Shown one piece after another: positions 40,297 through 49,233 of a DNA stretch of 61,962 bases. A model generated the notes under the pieces. It was not told the origin of the DNA. It did not search any database and was given only the letters and a program-made list of their open reading frames with translations. A program made the translations under genes and the position numbers. Source of the DNA: Alphaproteobacteria bacterium (lineage in GTDB: Bacteria; Pseudomonadota; Alphaproteobacteria; Puniceispirillales; Puniceispirillaceae); NCBI GenBank assembly GCA_016780765.1, contig JADHLH010000005.1:1-61962 (forward strand), given 5' to 3'. Positions within the stretch are counted from its first letter, which is position 1. Every line of letters starts with the position of its first letter.

Positions 40297-41253
40297 ATGC
40301 GACATTTCCTGGATTTCGAAAAGCCGATCGCGGCCCTTGAGGGGAAGGTTGAGGAACTCCGCCATATGAGTTCCGATGGCAGCATCAATATTGCTGACGA
40401 GATCGGCAAGCTGCAGAGCCGCATCGAACGTGAACTCAAGCAGACATATGAAAAGCTTGGTCCCTGGGAAAAGGTACAGGTTGCCCGCCACCCTGACAGA
40501 CCGCGCGTGAGCACCATTATCAACCAGCTGTTTGATGACTTCACACCGCTTGCCGGTGACCGCAACTATGCCGAGGATTATGCCGTGATCGGCGGCATGG
40601 CGCGCTTTCGCGGGCAAGGTGTGATGGTTATGGGCACCGAAAAGGGAAGCAGCACTGAAGAGCGTATCAAGCGCAATTTCGGCATGGCGCGCCCCGAGGG
40701 ATACCGCAAGGCAGCCCGCCTGATGGAACTGGCCGGACGTTTTGGCCTGCCGGTGTTGAGTTTTGTTGATACGGCCGGGGCCTATCCCGGGCGCGGTGCC
40801 GAGGAGCGTGGTCAGGCAGAAGCGATCGCCACCGCCATTCGTGCCTGTCTTCGTTTGCCAACACCAATGGTGGCCAGCATCATCGGTGAAGGCGGGTCAG
40901 GCGGGGCTATTGCCCTTGCCACCGGCAACCGTGTGGTGATGTTCGAGCACGCCATTTATTCAGTCATTTCGCCAGAAGGCTGTGCCTCGATCCTGTGGCG
41001 CAGCAGCGAACATGCCAAGGAAGCTGCCGAAGCCTTGCGCATTACCTCGGCGCATATGAAAGACCTTGGCGTGATTGATGCGATTGTCACTGAACCGCTG
41101 GGCGGTGCGCATCGCGACCCGCAGGCGGCCATCTCTGATCTGGGCAATGCCTGCGCCGATCAGCTGACCACTCTTTCGCAGATGGATGGTCCGAACCTGA
41201 TGGCCGACCGCGAAGAAAAATATCTGTCGATGGGGGATGGCCGCACAGGCTGA
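40297..41253 (+). CDS. accA: acetyl-CoA carboxylase carboxyltransferase, alpha subunit
   Basis: This 318-residue subunit transfers the carboxyl group from biotin to acetyl-CoA to give malonyl-CoA for fatty acid synthesis. It begins MRHFLDFEKPIAALEGKVEEL and has PEGYRKAARLMELAGRFGLPVLSFVDTAGAYPG, GEGGSGGAIALATGN and SVISPEGCASILWR. The start follows agaagaaga. It lies 52 bases after xerD in the same direction. Confidence 0.97.
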   Translation: MRHFLDFEKPIAALEGKVEELRHMSSDGSINIADEIGKLQSRIERELKQTYEKLGPWEKVQVARHPDRPRVSTIINQLFDDFTPLAGDRNYAEDYAVIGGMARFRGQGVMVMGTEKGSSTEERIKRNFGMARPEGYRKAARLMELAGRFGLPVLSFVDTAGAYPGRGAEERGQAEAIATAIRACLRLPTPMVASIIGEGGSGGAIALATGNRVVMFEHAIYSVISPEGCASILWRSSEHAKEAAEALRITSAHMKDLGVIDAIVTEPLGGAHRDPQAAISDLGNACADQLTTLSQMDGPNLMADREEKYLSMGDGRTG

Positions 41254-41286
41254 CCCGCTGCGATATGCGTTCAGGCGGTGCGGGGG

Positions 41287-41592
41287 TTATGGCCGCAGGA
41301 TTGTATCCAGCCGCCCGGCAGACTCCAGCGCGTAGATTTCGTCACAATCACCAACATGCCGGTCATTGACGAAAATCTGCGGAACCGTATGCCGCCCGCC
41401 GGCCCGCATCCGCATTTCGGCCCGCAAATCCGGGCTCATCGTCACATCGATTTGCTGATAATCGACCTTCTTGCTGTCCAGCAGCCGGATCGCGCGCACA
41501 CAAAATCCGCACATCGCCGATGTGTAGATCACAATCTTTGCCGATGACTCCTGCTGTGATGCGCCGTGGGGCGTGGCTTTTGATCTGGTCAA
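41287..41592 (-). CDS. grxC: glutaredoxin 3 type
   Basis: This dithiol glutaredoxin (about 101 residues) reduces disulfides with glutathione. The active site is TSAMCGFCVRA, and the substrate-binding TVPQIFVNDRHVGDCDEIYALE is conserved. The start is unclear: no ATG lies at the expected place. A TTG at 41592 with aggacagg upstream is adopted, giving about 18 extra residues before the first strand. Longer in-frame starts run to 41736 but without family similarity. It follows comF in the same direction. Confidence 0.85.
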   Translation of the reverse strand: MTRSKATPHGASQQESSAKIVIYTSAMCGFCVRAIRLLDSKKVDYQQIDVTMSPDLRAEMRMRAGGRHTVPQIFVNDRHVGDCDEIYALESAGRLDTILRP

Positions 41593-41702
41593 GAAATGCC
41601 TGTCCTGTGTTTCTGGATATTGTTGCCAAAGAAGTTTGCAGGCTTTCTTTATCGACGCTGAACGTGTCGAGCGCAACCATTTTGCCGCCAGTATATGCCA
41701 AT

Positions 41703-41755
41703 GGGCCCGGTCTGCATCGTTGGGCCCAGTCTGCATCGTTGGACCCGGTCTGCAT
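41703..41755. repeat. 19-bp tandem repeat, about 2.8 copies
   Basis: gggcccggtctgcatcgtt (41703-41721), gggcccagtctgcatcgtt (41722-41740) and ggacccggtctgcat (41741-41755) differ by one base each. It lies between comF and grxC. Confidence 0.9.
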
Positions 41756-41777
41756 AGGAGCGCAGGCGTGCCTGCTG

Positions 41778-42485
41778 TCAGATAACGCGCGCAATGGTGA
41801 GTGCCCGCACCTCAGGTGCGCCAGCCCGCTGCAGCACGCGCGTTGCCGCGTTCAGTGTGGCACCAGTGGTCATCACATCATCGATCAACAACACGGGATG
41901 GTCAGCACGCGCGGCGTCGGGACTGATGGCAAAAGCGCCGGCCAGATTGCGCTTGCGGGCCTGGCGTGACAGGCCGCCCTGGCTTTGAGTGGCACGTTGG
42001 CGCCGCAACAGGACTGGCGAATAGACGCCTGTCCCGTGCTGGTGACACAGATAGCGCGCCAGCTCGGCCGACTGGTTAAAGCGTCGCCGCCAGTATCGCC
42101 AGCGATGCAGCGGTATGGGTATGACCAGCGGATCATCCGACGTCAGCTCGGCAAAGCGGCCTGCCATCAGCCGGCAAATGAAGGGTACAAGCTGCAATCC
42201 GTCACCATGCTTCAGCTTCAGGATAAGGCTGCGCGATGCATCATCATAGCGAAGCGCTGACCTGATTCGGCTGATCTTTGGCGGCGTGGCCCAACAGGCC
42301 GCACAGATGCCGTCTTCAAGTATTTCGGCAAGTGGCAGACCGCATTGCCGGCACATCGGGGCGGTGATTGGTGCCAGTGCCGACCAGCAAGCTGCACACA
42401 GACCGGTGGTATCAGCAAATTGCCGACAGCTGACACATTGATGCGGCAGCAACAGAGCAGTGGCACGGTTCAGGATGGGGTGCAT
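41778..42485 (-). CDS. comF: ComF-family phosphoribosyltransferase-like protein
   Basis: This 235-residue ComF-like protein has an N-terminal zinc-type Cys region (CVSCRQF, LCAACW, CRQCGLPL, CAACW) and a phosphoribosyltransferase domain with the PRPP motif VLLIDDVMTTGATL. Family members act in competence or in nucleotide salvage-like reactions; the role in Gram-negatives is unclear. It is divergent from the methyltransferase gene at 42604. Confidence 0.9.
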   Translation of the reverse strand: MHPILNRATALLLPHQCVSCRQFADTTGLCAACWSALAPITAPMCRQCGLPLAEILEDGICAACWATPPKISRIRSALRYDDASRSLILKLKHGDGLQLVPFICRLMAGRFAELTSDDPLVIPIPLHRWRYWRRRFNQSAELARYLCHQHGTGVYSPVLLRRQRATQSQGGLSRQARKRNLAGAFAISPDAARADHPVLLIDDVMTTGATLNAATRVLQRAGAPEVRALTIARVI

Positions 42486-42603
42486 AAGATTGTCCCGGGT
42501 TTCGCCATCCTAGACTGAAAAGGGTAAACGTGACGTTAAGACCCGCCAGCACCGTTGATTTCCGCTTGCGGTTTGGTGCCGGCTCGGGAACAGTGCCCGC
42601 ATC

Positions 42604-43593
42604 ATGGCAGAGCAGTTTTCAGGCGCACAGAACCAAATTCCCCGGTTGTTTGATAGTGCAGCGGTGCGCCTCAATCGCACGCGCGCTGCGTCCGGCTATG
42701 CGGCGTTCGATTTTCTGAAAGCCGAGGCGGCGGTGCGTCTTGCCGACCGGCTGGAGCTGATGCGGCGTGACTTTCCGTTATGTCTTGATGTGGGTTGTCA
42801 TGCCGGGACGCTGACGCGCCACATACGTCAGACCGGCAAGATCGGAATGGTGATCCAGGCGGACCCGGCACCGGCCTTTGCCGCATTGGCCAGCAATGAG
42901 GGGCCGTCGGTGGCACTGGATGTCGAGGCTTTGCCCTTTGCCCCGCAACAATTTGATGCGGTGTTGTCATGCCTGATGCTGCATTGGGTTGATGATCTGC
43001 CCGGCGTTATGATGCAGTTTCGCCGGCTGCTGAAACCCGACGGCTTGCTGCTTGTCAGCCTGCTTGGCGGTGCCACCCTGACCGAATTGCGAGCCGCCCT
43101 GCTGGAAGCTGAAAGCGAACTTTATGGCGGTGCCGGGCCGCGCACCGTACCGATGGCAGATATTCGTGATGTGGGTGCTTTGCTGGGTCGGGCCGGCCTT
43201 GCCCTGCCAGTTGCCGATGCTGACCGGTTGACCATCAATTATCCTGACATGTTCAGGCTGATGGCCGATCTGCGCGGGATGGGCGAGGCAAATGCCATGG
43301 CCGGTCGCAAGAAAACACCGACATCAAGACGGTTGTTCCTGCGTGCAGCAGAGATCTATCAGGACAGGTTCGGGCGGGCTGACGGGCGGATTCCGGCCAG
43401 CTTTGAGATTATCACGCTGACGGGGTGGGCCCCGCATGAAGACCAGCAGAAACCGCTGCGCCCGGGCAGCGCGGCCCACCGCCTTGCCGATACGCTGGGT
43501 GTCAGCGAACACGATCCGGAAGCCAGCCAAACCACTTCTGGCCAAACTGCATCAGACCAAACTACATCAACAGGTCCTGCAATACCGGAATGA
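42604..43593 (+). CDS. SAM-dependent methyltransferase, NDUFAF5/BioC-like
   Basis: The 329-residue class I methyltransferase has the SAM motif LDVGCHAGTLTRHI near residue 60 and post-motif segments (ALPFAPQQFDAVLSCLMLHWVDDLPGV; LKPDGLLLVSLLGGATLTELRAAL). Its C-terminal half (PRTVPMADIRDVGALLGRAG) resembles the mitochondrial complex I assembly factor NDUFAF5, common in alphaproteobacteria. The last 30 residues are a Thr/Ser/Gln-rich tail (QTTSGQTASDQTTS) of tandem-duplication origin. Its 3' end overlaps mutT by 32 bases on the other strand. Confidence 0.83.
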   Translation: MAEQFSGAQNQIPRLFDSAAVRLNRTRAASGYAAFDFLKAEAAVRLADRLELMRRDFPLCLDVGCHAGTLTRHIRQTGKIGMVIQADPAPAFAALASNEGPSVALDVEALPFAPQQFDAVLSCLMLHWVDDLPGVMMQFRRLLKPDGLLLVSLLGGATLTELRAALLEAESELYGGAGPRTVPMADIRDVGALLGRAGLALPVADADRLTINYPDMFRLMADLRGMGEANAMAGRKKTPTSRRLFLRAAEIYQDRFGRADGRIPASFEIITLTGWAPHEDQQKPLRPGSAAHRLADTLGVSEHDPEASQTTSGQTASDQTTSTGPAIPE

Positions 43594-43975
43594 GGGGTAT
43601 GTCGGCGGGTGGCATTTCATAGTCGCGCAGGCGGGAAGCCCGCACCCAGGCCAGTTCTCCCCCTTCAAGCGGGCGCGGCGTTCCTGTCCATTTGCGGCAC
43701 ACATAGACCAGCATCAGCAGGTGAAAATCGTCATAGCGGTGACTGGCAAATGTCAGCGGGGCCAGACAGGATTCGGCTGTATCTATTCCCAGCTCTTCAC
43801 CAAGTTCGCGGATCAGCGCGGCTTCGGGTGTCTCGCCGGTTTCTATCTTGCCGCCGGGAAATTCCCACAGGCCGGCCATGCGCTTGCCGGCAGGCCGCTG
43901 TGCAAGAAGCACCCGCCCGTCGCGGTCAATCAGCGCTACCGCGCTTACCAGAACCGTTGGTAGCCCCTTTGACAT
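43562..43975 (-). CDS. mutT: 8-oxo-dGTP diphosphatase MutT-like Nudix protein
   Basis: This protein of about 137 residues hydrolyses oxidised nucleoside triphosphates. The Nudix box is intact (GGKIETGETPEAALIRELGEELGI). VSAVALIDRDGRVLLAQRP is the typical MutT entry strand. The start at 43975 places the gene after a hairpin; in-frame ATGs to 44041 lie within argJ. It follows argJ in the same operon. The 3' end overlaps the convergent methyltransferase gene by 32 bases. Confidence 0.88.
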   Translation of the reverse strand: MSKGLPTVLVSAVALIDRDGRVLLAQRPAGKRMAGLWEFPGGKIETGETPEAALIRELGEELGIDTAESCLAPLTFASHRYDDFHLLMLVYVCRKWTGTPRPLEGGELAWVRASRLRDYEMPPADIPLIPVLQDLLM

Positions 43976-43981
43976 ATCGGG

Positions 43982-44000
43982 TGGCGGCGTCGCGCCGCCA
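43982..44000 (-). other. perfect hairpin between argJ and mutT
   Basis: tggcggcg and cgccgcca pair perfectly over 8 bp with a 3-base loop. It lies between the argJ stop and the likely mutT start, with no T-run, so it is not a classical terminator. It could limit or position translation of mutT, or protect the mRNA end. Confidence 0.45.
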
Positions 44001-44003
44001 TTG

Positions 44004-45305
44004 TCAGCTGCGGTAGTCGGCATTGATGTCGACATAGCCATGCGTCAGATCGCAGGTCCACACACGCGATGTGCCCGCACCATCACCAATCTGCACCGCA
44101 ATTGCCACATCCTGACCAGCCATATGCGCAGCCACCGGCGTTTCGTCATAGCCCTCAACGCGCATGCCGTCAGCGGCAACTGTAATGCCCCCAATGGCGA
44201 TGCCCACCCGTGACTGGTCTACGCCGAGACCCGCCTTGCCAACTGCCATGACGATACGGCCCCAATTGGCATCCTCACCAGCAATGGCAGTCTTCACCAG
44301 CGGTGAATTCGCAATCGACAGCGCGATCTTGCGGGCGGCGGCGTCATCGGTTGCCCCCGTAACATCAATGGTGATGAACTTGCTGGCCCCTTCACCATCA
44401 CGAACGATCTGGCATGCCAGATCTTGCATCACACGATCGAGGGCGGCGACAAATTCATCCAGAATCGAATCATCAGCGCTGGTCGGCGCGTGGTTGCCGG
44501 CAGCGCCAGTTGCAACAAGGAAGACGCTGTCATTTGTCGAGGTATCACTATCCACGGTGATGGCGTTGAAGCTGCGCTCGGTTGCTGTACGCAGCAGCTG
44601 GGTCAACGCAGGCGCTGGCAGCGCGGCGTCGGTGGCAATAAAGCCAAGCATGGTTGCCATGTCAGGCGCGATCATGCCAGCCCCTTTGGCAATGCCGGAC
44701 AGCGTTACCGTTGTATCCCCGATCATGCAGGTAGTGCTGGCACCCTTTGGAAATGTGTCGGTTGTCATGATGGCGGCGGCGGCGGCGGACCAGTTGTCAC
44801 CGCCGTTATTACTGGCGTCATTGCTGGCATTATCGCTGGCATTATCGCTACCGTTCTCGTCACTATTGTTTTGGCCGATATCAGCAACAAGGCCATCGAA
44901 GGTCGCCTCAAGAACGCGGCTGTCCAGCGGCTCACCAATCACCCCGGTTGAGGCCAGCAACACCGCCTGCGGTGTGCAGCCAATTCGCTGTGCCATGCCG
45001 GTGGCCGATGCAGTGACGGTCGCGGTGCCGGCACTGCCTGTAAAGGCGTTTGCATTGCCGGCATTTACAAGAATGGCAGCGGGCGGATGGCCCGAGGCCA
45101 GCGCATCACGTGACCATTGCACCGGTGCAGCCGCCGTGTCGGATTTTGTGAAGACAGCCGCAATGCTGCTGCCCTTGTCGCAGTGCATCAACAGCATATC
45201 GTCACGCCCGGTATATTTCAGACCGGACGCAGCGGTTGCCAGCCCAAGGCCGGCAATCGCTGGCATGTCCGGAAAGCGATCAGGGGCCAGCGATGATACG
45301 GTCAT
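44004..45305 (-). CDS. argJ: ArgJ glutamate N-acetyltransferase, with low-complexity insertion
   Basis: This 433-residue enzyme transfers acetyl from N-acetylornithine to glutamate in arginine synthesis and self-cleaves into two chains. The cleavage site AT in PDMATMLGF is at residues 217-218. NAGNANAFTG and TTDTFPKGAS are present. Residues 145-171 form an unusual Asn/Asp/Ser-rich stretch (SDNASDNASNDASNNGGDN) encoded by short repeats, probably a surface loop. The stop is followed by the mutT hairpin. The start overlaps the parvulin stop by 4 bases. Confidence 0.95.
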   Translation of the reverse strand: MTVSSLAPDRFPDMPAIAGLGLATAASGLKYTGRDDMLLMHCDKGSSIAAVFTKSDTAAAPVQWSRDALASGHPPAAILVNAGNANAFTGSAGTATVTASATGMAQRIGCTPQAVLLASTGVIGEPLDSRVLEATFDGLVADIGQNNSDENGSDNASDNASNDASNNGGDNWSAAAAAIMTTDTFPKGASTTCMIGDTTVTLSGIAKGAGMIAPDMATMLGFIATDAALPAPALTQLLRTATERSFNAITVDSDTSTNDSVFLVATGAAGNHAPTSADDSILDEFVAALDRVMQDLACQIVRDGEGASKFITIDVTGATDDAAARKIALSIANSPLVKTAIAGEDANWGRIVMAVGKAGLGVDQSRVGIAIGGITVAADGMRVEGYDETPVAAHMAGQDVAIAVQIGDGAGTSRVWTCDLTHGYVDINADYRS

Positions 45306-46153
45306 TGATCACCCTGTTGTGCGCCTTGCTGTGCCTGTGCATCGGCGACCACATCTTCAAACGGACGCGTGTCGATGTCGACATCAACGCGCAATGTCTC
45401 GACTATGCGGGCAAAGACCTGACGCTGCAGATTCTGGATGATCTGCGGGCGCATTTCCTCCAGCGATGGTGCCGGGGTGATGCTTTTGCCGCTGACCTTG
45501 ATCACATGCCAGCCGAATTGTGTCTGTACCGGTGTGGCGGAATAGCTGCCCTCAGGCATCCCAAAAGCGGCTGTCTCGAATGCAGGTACCATCTGGCCGC
45601 GGCCGAATGATCCCAGCTCGCCGCCCTTCGGGCCGCTTGGCCCGGTTGATTTTTCCTTGGCCAGCTCGGCAAAGTCCGCACCGTCATTCAACTGTGTGAT
45701 GATGGTGTTTGCCTCCTCCTCGGTTTCGACAAGGATATGCGCTGCGGTGACCTGTTCGCGCGATGCGGTATCTGCGGCGAAGGTGTCATAGGCATTGGCT
45801 ATCGCTTCATCGGTAATCTCGGCCTCTACCTGCCGGCTGATATAGGCATCACCAAGGACACGATACGCGGCCCCTTGCATGGCCTCGGCAATCCGGTCTT
45901 CATCGGCCATGCCGGCAGCACGTCCCGCAGCAGCGGCCAGGCGCGCATTCGCAACTTCACTGACCAGCTGTTCATACAGGCCGGCTAGACCGGCTTGCTG
46001 ATATTCTGGTGGCAGCGTTTCCGCAACGGCAAGGATTTCGTCCAGCCAGATGGTTTCCCCATTCATAGAGGCAACCGCAATGCGGTCCTGACTGAAAGCT
46101 GGCGTGACAAAAAGAATGAGGCTGGTGGCAAAACATGCCAGAAGCTTACGCAT
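45302..46153 (-). CDS. periplasmic peptidyl-prolyl isomerase, parvulin type
   Basis: The 283-residue protein has a signal peptide (MRKLLACFATSLILFVTPAFS, cleavage near 21) and a helical N-terminal region. The rotamase domain runs from about residue 130 (AAHILVETEEEANTIITQL... GPKGGELGSFGRGQMVPAFETAAFGM... TQFGWHVIKV). It should help fold outer-envelope proteins. The ATG at 46153 follows gagagga; an in-frame extension upstream reads through the tandem repeat and is rejected. It is the first gene of the leftward argJ-mutT operon. Confidence 0.9.
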   Translation of the reverse strand: MRKLLACFATSLILFVTPAFSQDRIAVASMNGETIWLDEILAVAETLPPEYQQAGLAGLYEQLVSEVANARLAAAAGRAAGMADEDRIAEAMQGAAYRVLGDAYISRQVEAEITDEAIANAYDTFAADTASREQVTAAHILVETEEEANTIITQLNDGADFAELAKEKSTGPSGPKGGELGSFGRGQMVPAFETAAFGMPEGSYSATPVQTQFGWHVIKVSGKSITPAPSLEEMRPQIIQNLQRQVFARIVETLRVDVDIDTRPFEDVVADAQAQQGAQQGDQ

Positions 46154-46215
46154 GGAGAAATCCTCTCGAAAACGGATGATACAAGCCAGAAATCCCGAAG
46201 ACAGACATTTTAAGA

Positions 46216-46271
46216 ACTGGCATTTTGAAGACTGGCATTTTGAAGACTGGCATTTTGAAGACTGGCATTTT
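46216..46271. repeat. 15-bp tandem repeat, about 3.7 copies
   Basis: actggcattttgaag occurs at 46216, 46231 and 46246 without change, and partly at 46261. A degenerate copy precedes it (46201-46214). Confidence 0.95.
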
Positions 46272-46518
46272 ACAAAGCCGGGCAATGTACAGCTGGGACC
46301 CGCTGGCGGCGCGACAGTGTTGCCGAAGCTCCCGCCAAATTCAAGCTTTTGCTGCGGCTTTTCCCGCCCGCACCCCAAACAATCCAGATGGCTGCAATAG
46401 TGACTGTTGTTCAGGCCATCGGCCAGGCCGCAAGGCGACTATTGCCGCAGGGGCGGGGACGTGTTGTATTCTGCTGCGGAAAGGATATGCAGACGCCGCT
46501 GGCAACAGCGCGCGCTGA

Positions 46519-46547
46519 TTGACATTAAGGCTACCTGCCACTATGTC
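46519..46547 (+). promoter_or_regulatory. secA promoter
   Basis: A perfect -35 TTGACA (46519-46524), a 17-bp spacer, and a -10-like TATGTC (46542-46547). The start would leave a leader of about 80 bases before the secA ATG. Confidence 0.65.
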
Positions 46548-46632
46548 GAAACGGGCTGTATTGCAAAGACTTTCGGCGTTTGTCAGTCGGCCTTTGTCAG
46601 GCGGTAATCCAGCCAGAAATGCGGGGAAGTAA

Positions 46633-49233
46633 ATGTTTGGGTCTTTGGCAAAAAGCCTGTTCGGTTCGGATAATGATCGGGCCGTCAAGAAGTTTGCACC
46701 ACAGGTAGCGGCCATCAACGCCCTTGAAAAGGCATGTGCCGCGCTGAGTGATGATGAGCTGCACGCCTCATTCGTTGATCTTGGCGGCGAGGTTGCCAAG
46801 GGTGCATCGCTCGACGATTTGTTGCCGCAAGCCTTTGCGCGTGTGCGTGAGGCGGCGAAGCGCGCCCTCGGCCAGCGACATTATGATGTCCAGCTGATGG
46901 GCGGTATTGCGCTTCATAGCGGCCAGATATCTGAAATGAAGACCGGTGAGGGCAAAACCCTTGTTGCCACCCTTGCGGTATTTCTGAATGCCCTGAATGG
47001 CAAGGGCGTGCATGTCGTTACCGTCAATGACTATCTGGCATCGCGCGATGCGGCATGGATGGGGCGCGTCTATGAACGGCTGGGGATGACCGTCGGCTGT
47101 ATCACCGGCGATTTGCCTGATGAAGGCCGCCGTCTTGCCTATAAGGCAGACGTGACCTACGGCACCAACAATGAATTCGGCTTTGATTATCTGCGTGATA
47201 ATTTGAAGTTCCGTATCGAAGACATGGTCCAGCGCGGGCACCATTTTGCAATTGTTGACGAAGTTGACTCGATCCTGATCGATGAAGCACGGACGCCGCT
47301 GATCATTTCCGGTCAGGCCGAAGCCAAGTCGGACCAGTATCAGGTGACCGACAAGATTATCCCGCTGCTGGTCGATGATGATTTCGACCTCGATGAGAAA
47401 GGCCGCACCGTGTCGCTCTCCGAGGCTGGGATCGAGCATGCCGAGGAGCTGTTGCGCGCCGAAGGCGTGATGGGAGACGGCACGCTCTATGACATCGAAA
47501 ATGTAGGGCTGCTGCATCATGTGAACCAGGCTTTGCGGGCGCACAAGTTGTTCCAGCGCGACACGCATTACATGGTGAAAAACGGCCAGGTCGTGATCAT
47601 CGATGAATTTACTGGCCGCGCCATGGAAGGACGCCGCTTTTCCGAAGGGCTGCATCAGGCGATCGAGGCACGCGAGGGGCTGGAAATCCAGCCCGAAAAC
47701 CAGACTGTCGCTTCGGTCACCTTCCAGAACTATTTCCGGATGTATGACAAGCTGTCAGGCATGACCGGCACAGCCTTGACCGAAGCTGGCGAATTTTCCG
47801 AAATCTACAAGCTGGAAGTCACCAGCATTCCAACAAATGTCGGGGTGCAGCGGGCCGATTATGATGATGAGGTGTATCGGACCAGCGGTGAACGCGACCA
47901 GGCGGTGATCGATCTGATTGCAGATTGCCGCAAGCGCGGTCAGCCGGTTCTGGTCGGCACGGTCACAATTGACAAGTCCGAAGCCTTGTCGGCGCAGCTG
48001 ACCAAGCTGAAGGTTCCACATCAGGTTCTGAATGCGCGCTTTCATGCCGAAGAAGCCGGCATCATCGCCGAAGCCGGCGTGCCGGGTGCGGTAACCATCG
48101 CCACCAATATGGCAGGGCGTGGTACCGATATTCAGCTTGGTGGCAATCTGGACATGCGGCTTGATGCGCTGGCCGAAGATGACAAAAAGGGTCGTAAGGC
48201 GGCCGAAAAAGAGGTGGCCGAACGCAAGGCTGCCGCACTGGCGGCAGGCGGTCTTTACGTGATCGGTACCGAACGGCATGAATCGCGGCGGATCGACAAC
48301 CAGCTTCGGGGCCGGACAGGCCGTCAGGGTGACCCGGGCGCATCGAAATTCTTCCTGTCGCTGCAGGATGACCTGATGCGGATTTTCGGATCTGAAAAGC
48401 TGGACGGCATGCTGCAGAAGCTGGGGCTTGAAGAGGGCGAGGCAATTGTCCATCCCTGGATCAACAAGGCTGTCGAAAAGGCCCAGTCGAAGGTTGAAGC
48501 GCGCAATTTCGAAATCCGTAAACAGCTGCTGAAATTCGATGACGTGATGAATGATCAGCGCAGTGTCATTTTTGATCAGCGCAAAGAAATCATGACAGCG
48601 GCTGATGTTCAGGACACGGTTGGCGAAATGCGCCATGAGGCAGCGGCGCAGATTGTTGAGCGCGCGATCCCGCAGGGCAGTTTCAGTGATCAATGGAACG
48701 CCGAGGCGCTGAAAGAGGATTCGACGCGTATTCTGGGCGTCACGGTGCCGGCAGAAGATTGGTTCGCCGAGGACGGGGTTGCCGAAACTGAAATCGAAGA
48801 ACGTCTGACAGCGCTTGCTGACCTCCATATGGCAGAAAAAGCTGTGCGGATCGGACCCGACACAATGCGCATGGCCGAGAAATCACTTTTGTTGCAGGTG
48901 CTGGACCAGCAATGGAAGGAACATCTGCTCAGCCTTGACCAGCTTCGCCAGGGCATCTCGCTTCGCGCCTATGCGCAGAAAGACCCGCTGAACGAATACA
49001 AGCGCGAAGCTTTTGCCATGTTCGAGGCCCTGCTTGCGGGGCTGCGTGAAACGGTCACGATGGTGCTGGCACATGTCGAAATCCGCCAGCAGGAAACAGA
49101 GGCACCAGCCGAGGCTGGCCCGGCAGATGCCGCACCGGCCGCCGCCGCGCCGCGCCGGAAGGTGTCGCGGAACGAACCGTGTCCGTGCGGTTCGGGCAAG
49201 AAATACAAGCATTGCCATGGCAGGATCGGGTAA
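46633..49233 (+). CDS. secA: preprotein translocase ATPase SecA
   Basis: This 866-residue motor drives export through SecYEG. Walker A is EMKTGEGKT, near residue 100. [34 protein letters not shown] and [10 protein letters not shown] are conserved, and the C-terminus carries the SEC-C zinc motif ([14 protein letters not shown]). Length is slightly short but typical of alphaproteobacteria. The ATG follows gcggggaagta. Its stop shares a base with the DUF1178 start. Confidence 0.98.
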   Translation: MFGSLAKSLFGSDNDRAVKKFAPQVAAINALEKACAALSDDELHASFVDLGGEVAKGASLDDLLPQAFARVREAAKRALGQRHYDVQLMGGIALHSGQISEMKTGEGKTLVATLAVFLNALNGKGVHVVTVNDYLASRDAAWMGRVYERLGMTVGCITGDLPDEGRRLAYKADVTYGTNNEFGFDYLRDNLKFRIEDMVQRGHHFAIVDEVDSILIDEARTPLIISGQAEAKSDQYQVTDKIIPLLVDDDFDLDEKGRTVSLSEAGIEHAEELLRAEGVMGDGTLYDIENVGLLHHVNQALRAHKLFQRDTHYMVKNGQVVIIDEFTGRAMEGRRFSEGLHQAIEAREGLEIQPENQTVASVTFQNYFRMYDKLSGMTGTALTEAGEFSEIYKLEVTSIPTNVGVQRADYDDEVYRTSGERDQAVIDLIADCRKRGQPVLVGTVTIDKSEALSAQLTKLKVPHQVLNARFHAEEAGIIAEAGVPGAVTIATNMAGRGTDIQLGGNLDMRLDALAEDDKKGRKAAEKEVAERKAAALAAGGLYVIGTERHESRRIDNQLRGRTGRQGDPGASKFFLSLQDDLMRIFGSEKLDGMLQKLGLEEGEAIVHPWINKAVEKAQSKVEARNFEIRKQLLKFDDVMNDQRSVIFDQRKEIMTAADVQDTVGEMRHEAAAQIVERAIPQGSFSDQWNAEALKEDSTRILGVTVPAEDWFAEDGVAETEIEERLTALADLHMAEKAVRIGPDTMRMAEKSLLLQVLDQQWKEHLLSLDQLRQGISLRAYAQKDPLNEYKREAFAMFEALLAGLRETVTMVLAHVEIRQQETEAPAEAGPADAAPAAAAPRRKVSRNEPCPCGSGKKYKHCHGRIG

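Larger units (their letters stand above)
46154..46632. other. divergent spacer between parvulin gene and secA
   Basis: This 479-bp spacer holds no convincing gene. It contains the 15-bp tandem repeat (46216-46271) and a good secA promoter at 46519-46547. Reading frames through it produce only repetitive peptides such as KCQSSKCQSS and are not supported. Confidence 0.7.

Noticed and set aside
44164-45441. 425-codon plus-strand frame opposite argJ
   Set aside because: Antisense to the conserved ArgJ; serine- and alanine-rich translation without motifs.
46201-46400. Peptides such as repeated KCQSS or DWHFE encoded across the 15-bp repeat
   Set aside because: These appear only because the repeat length is a multiple of three and every frame stays open; there is no start signal or conservation.
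47755-48828. 357-codon minus-strand frame inside secA
   Set aside because: Shadow of secA; no ribosome site and no recognisable domain.
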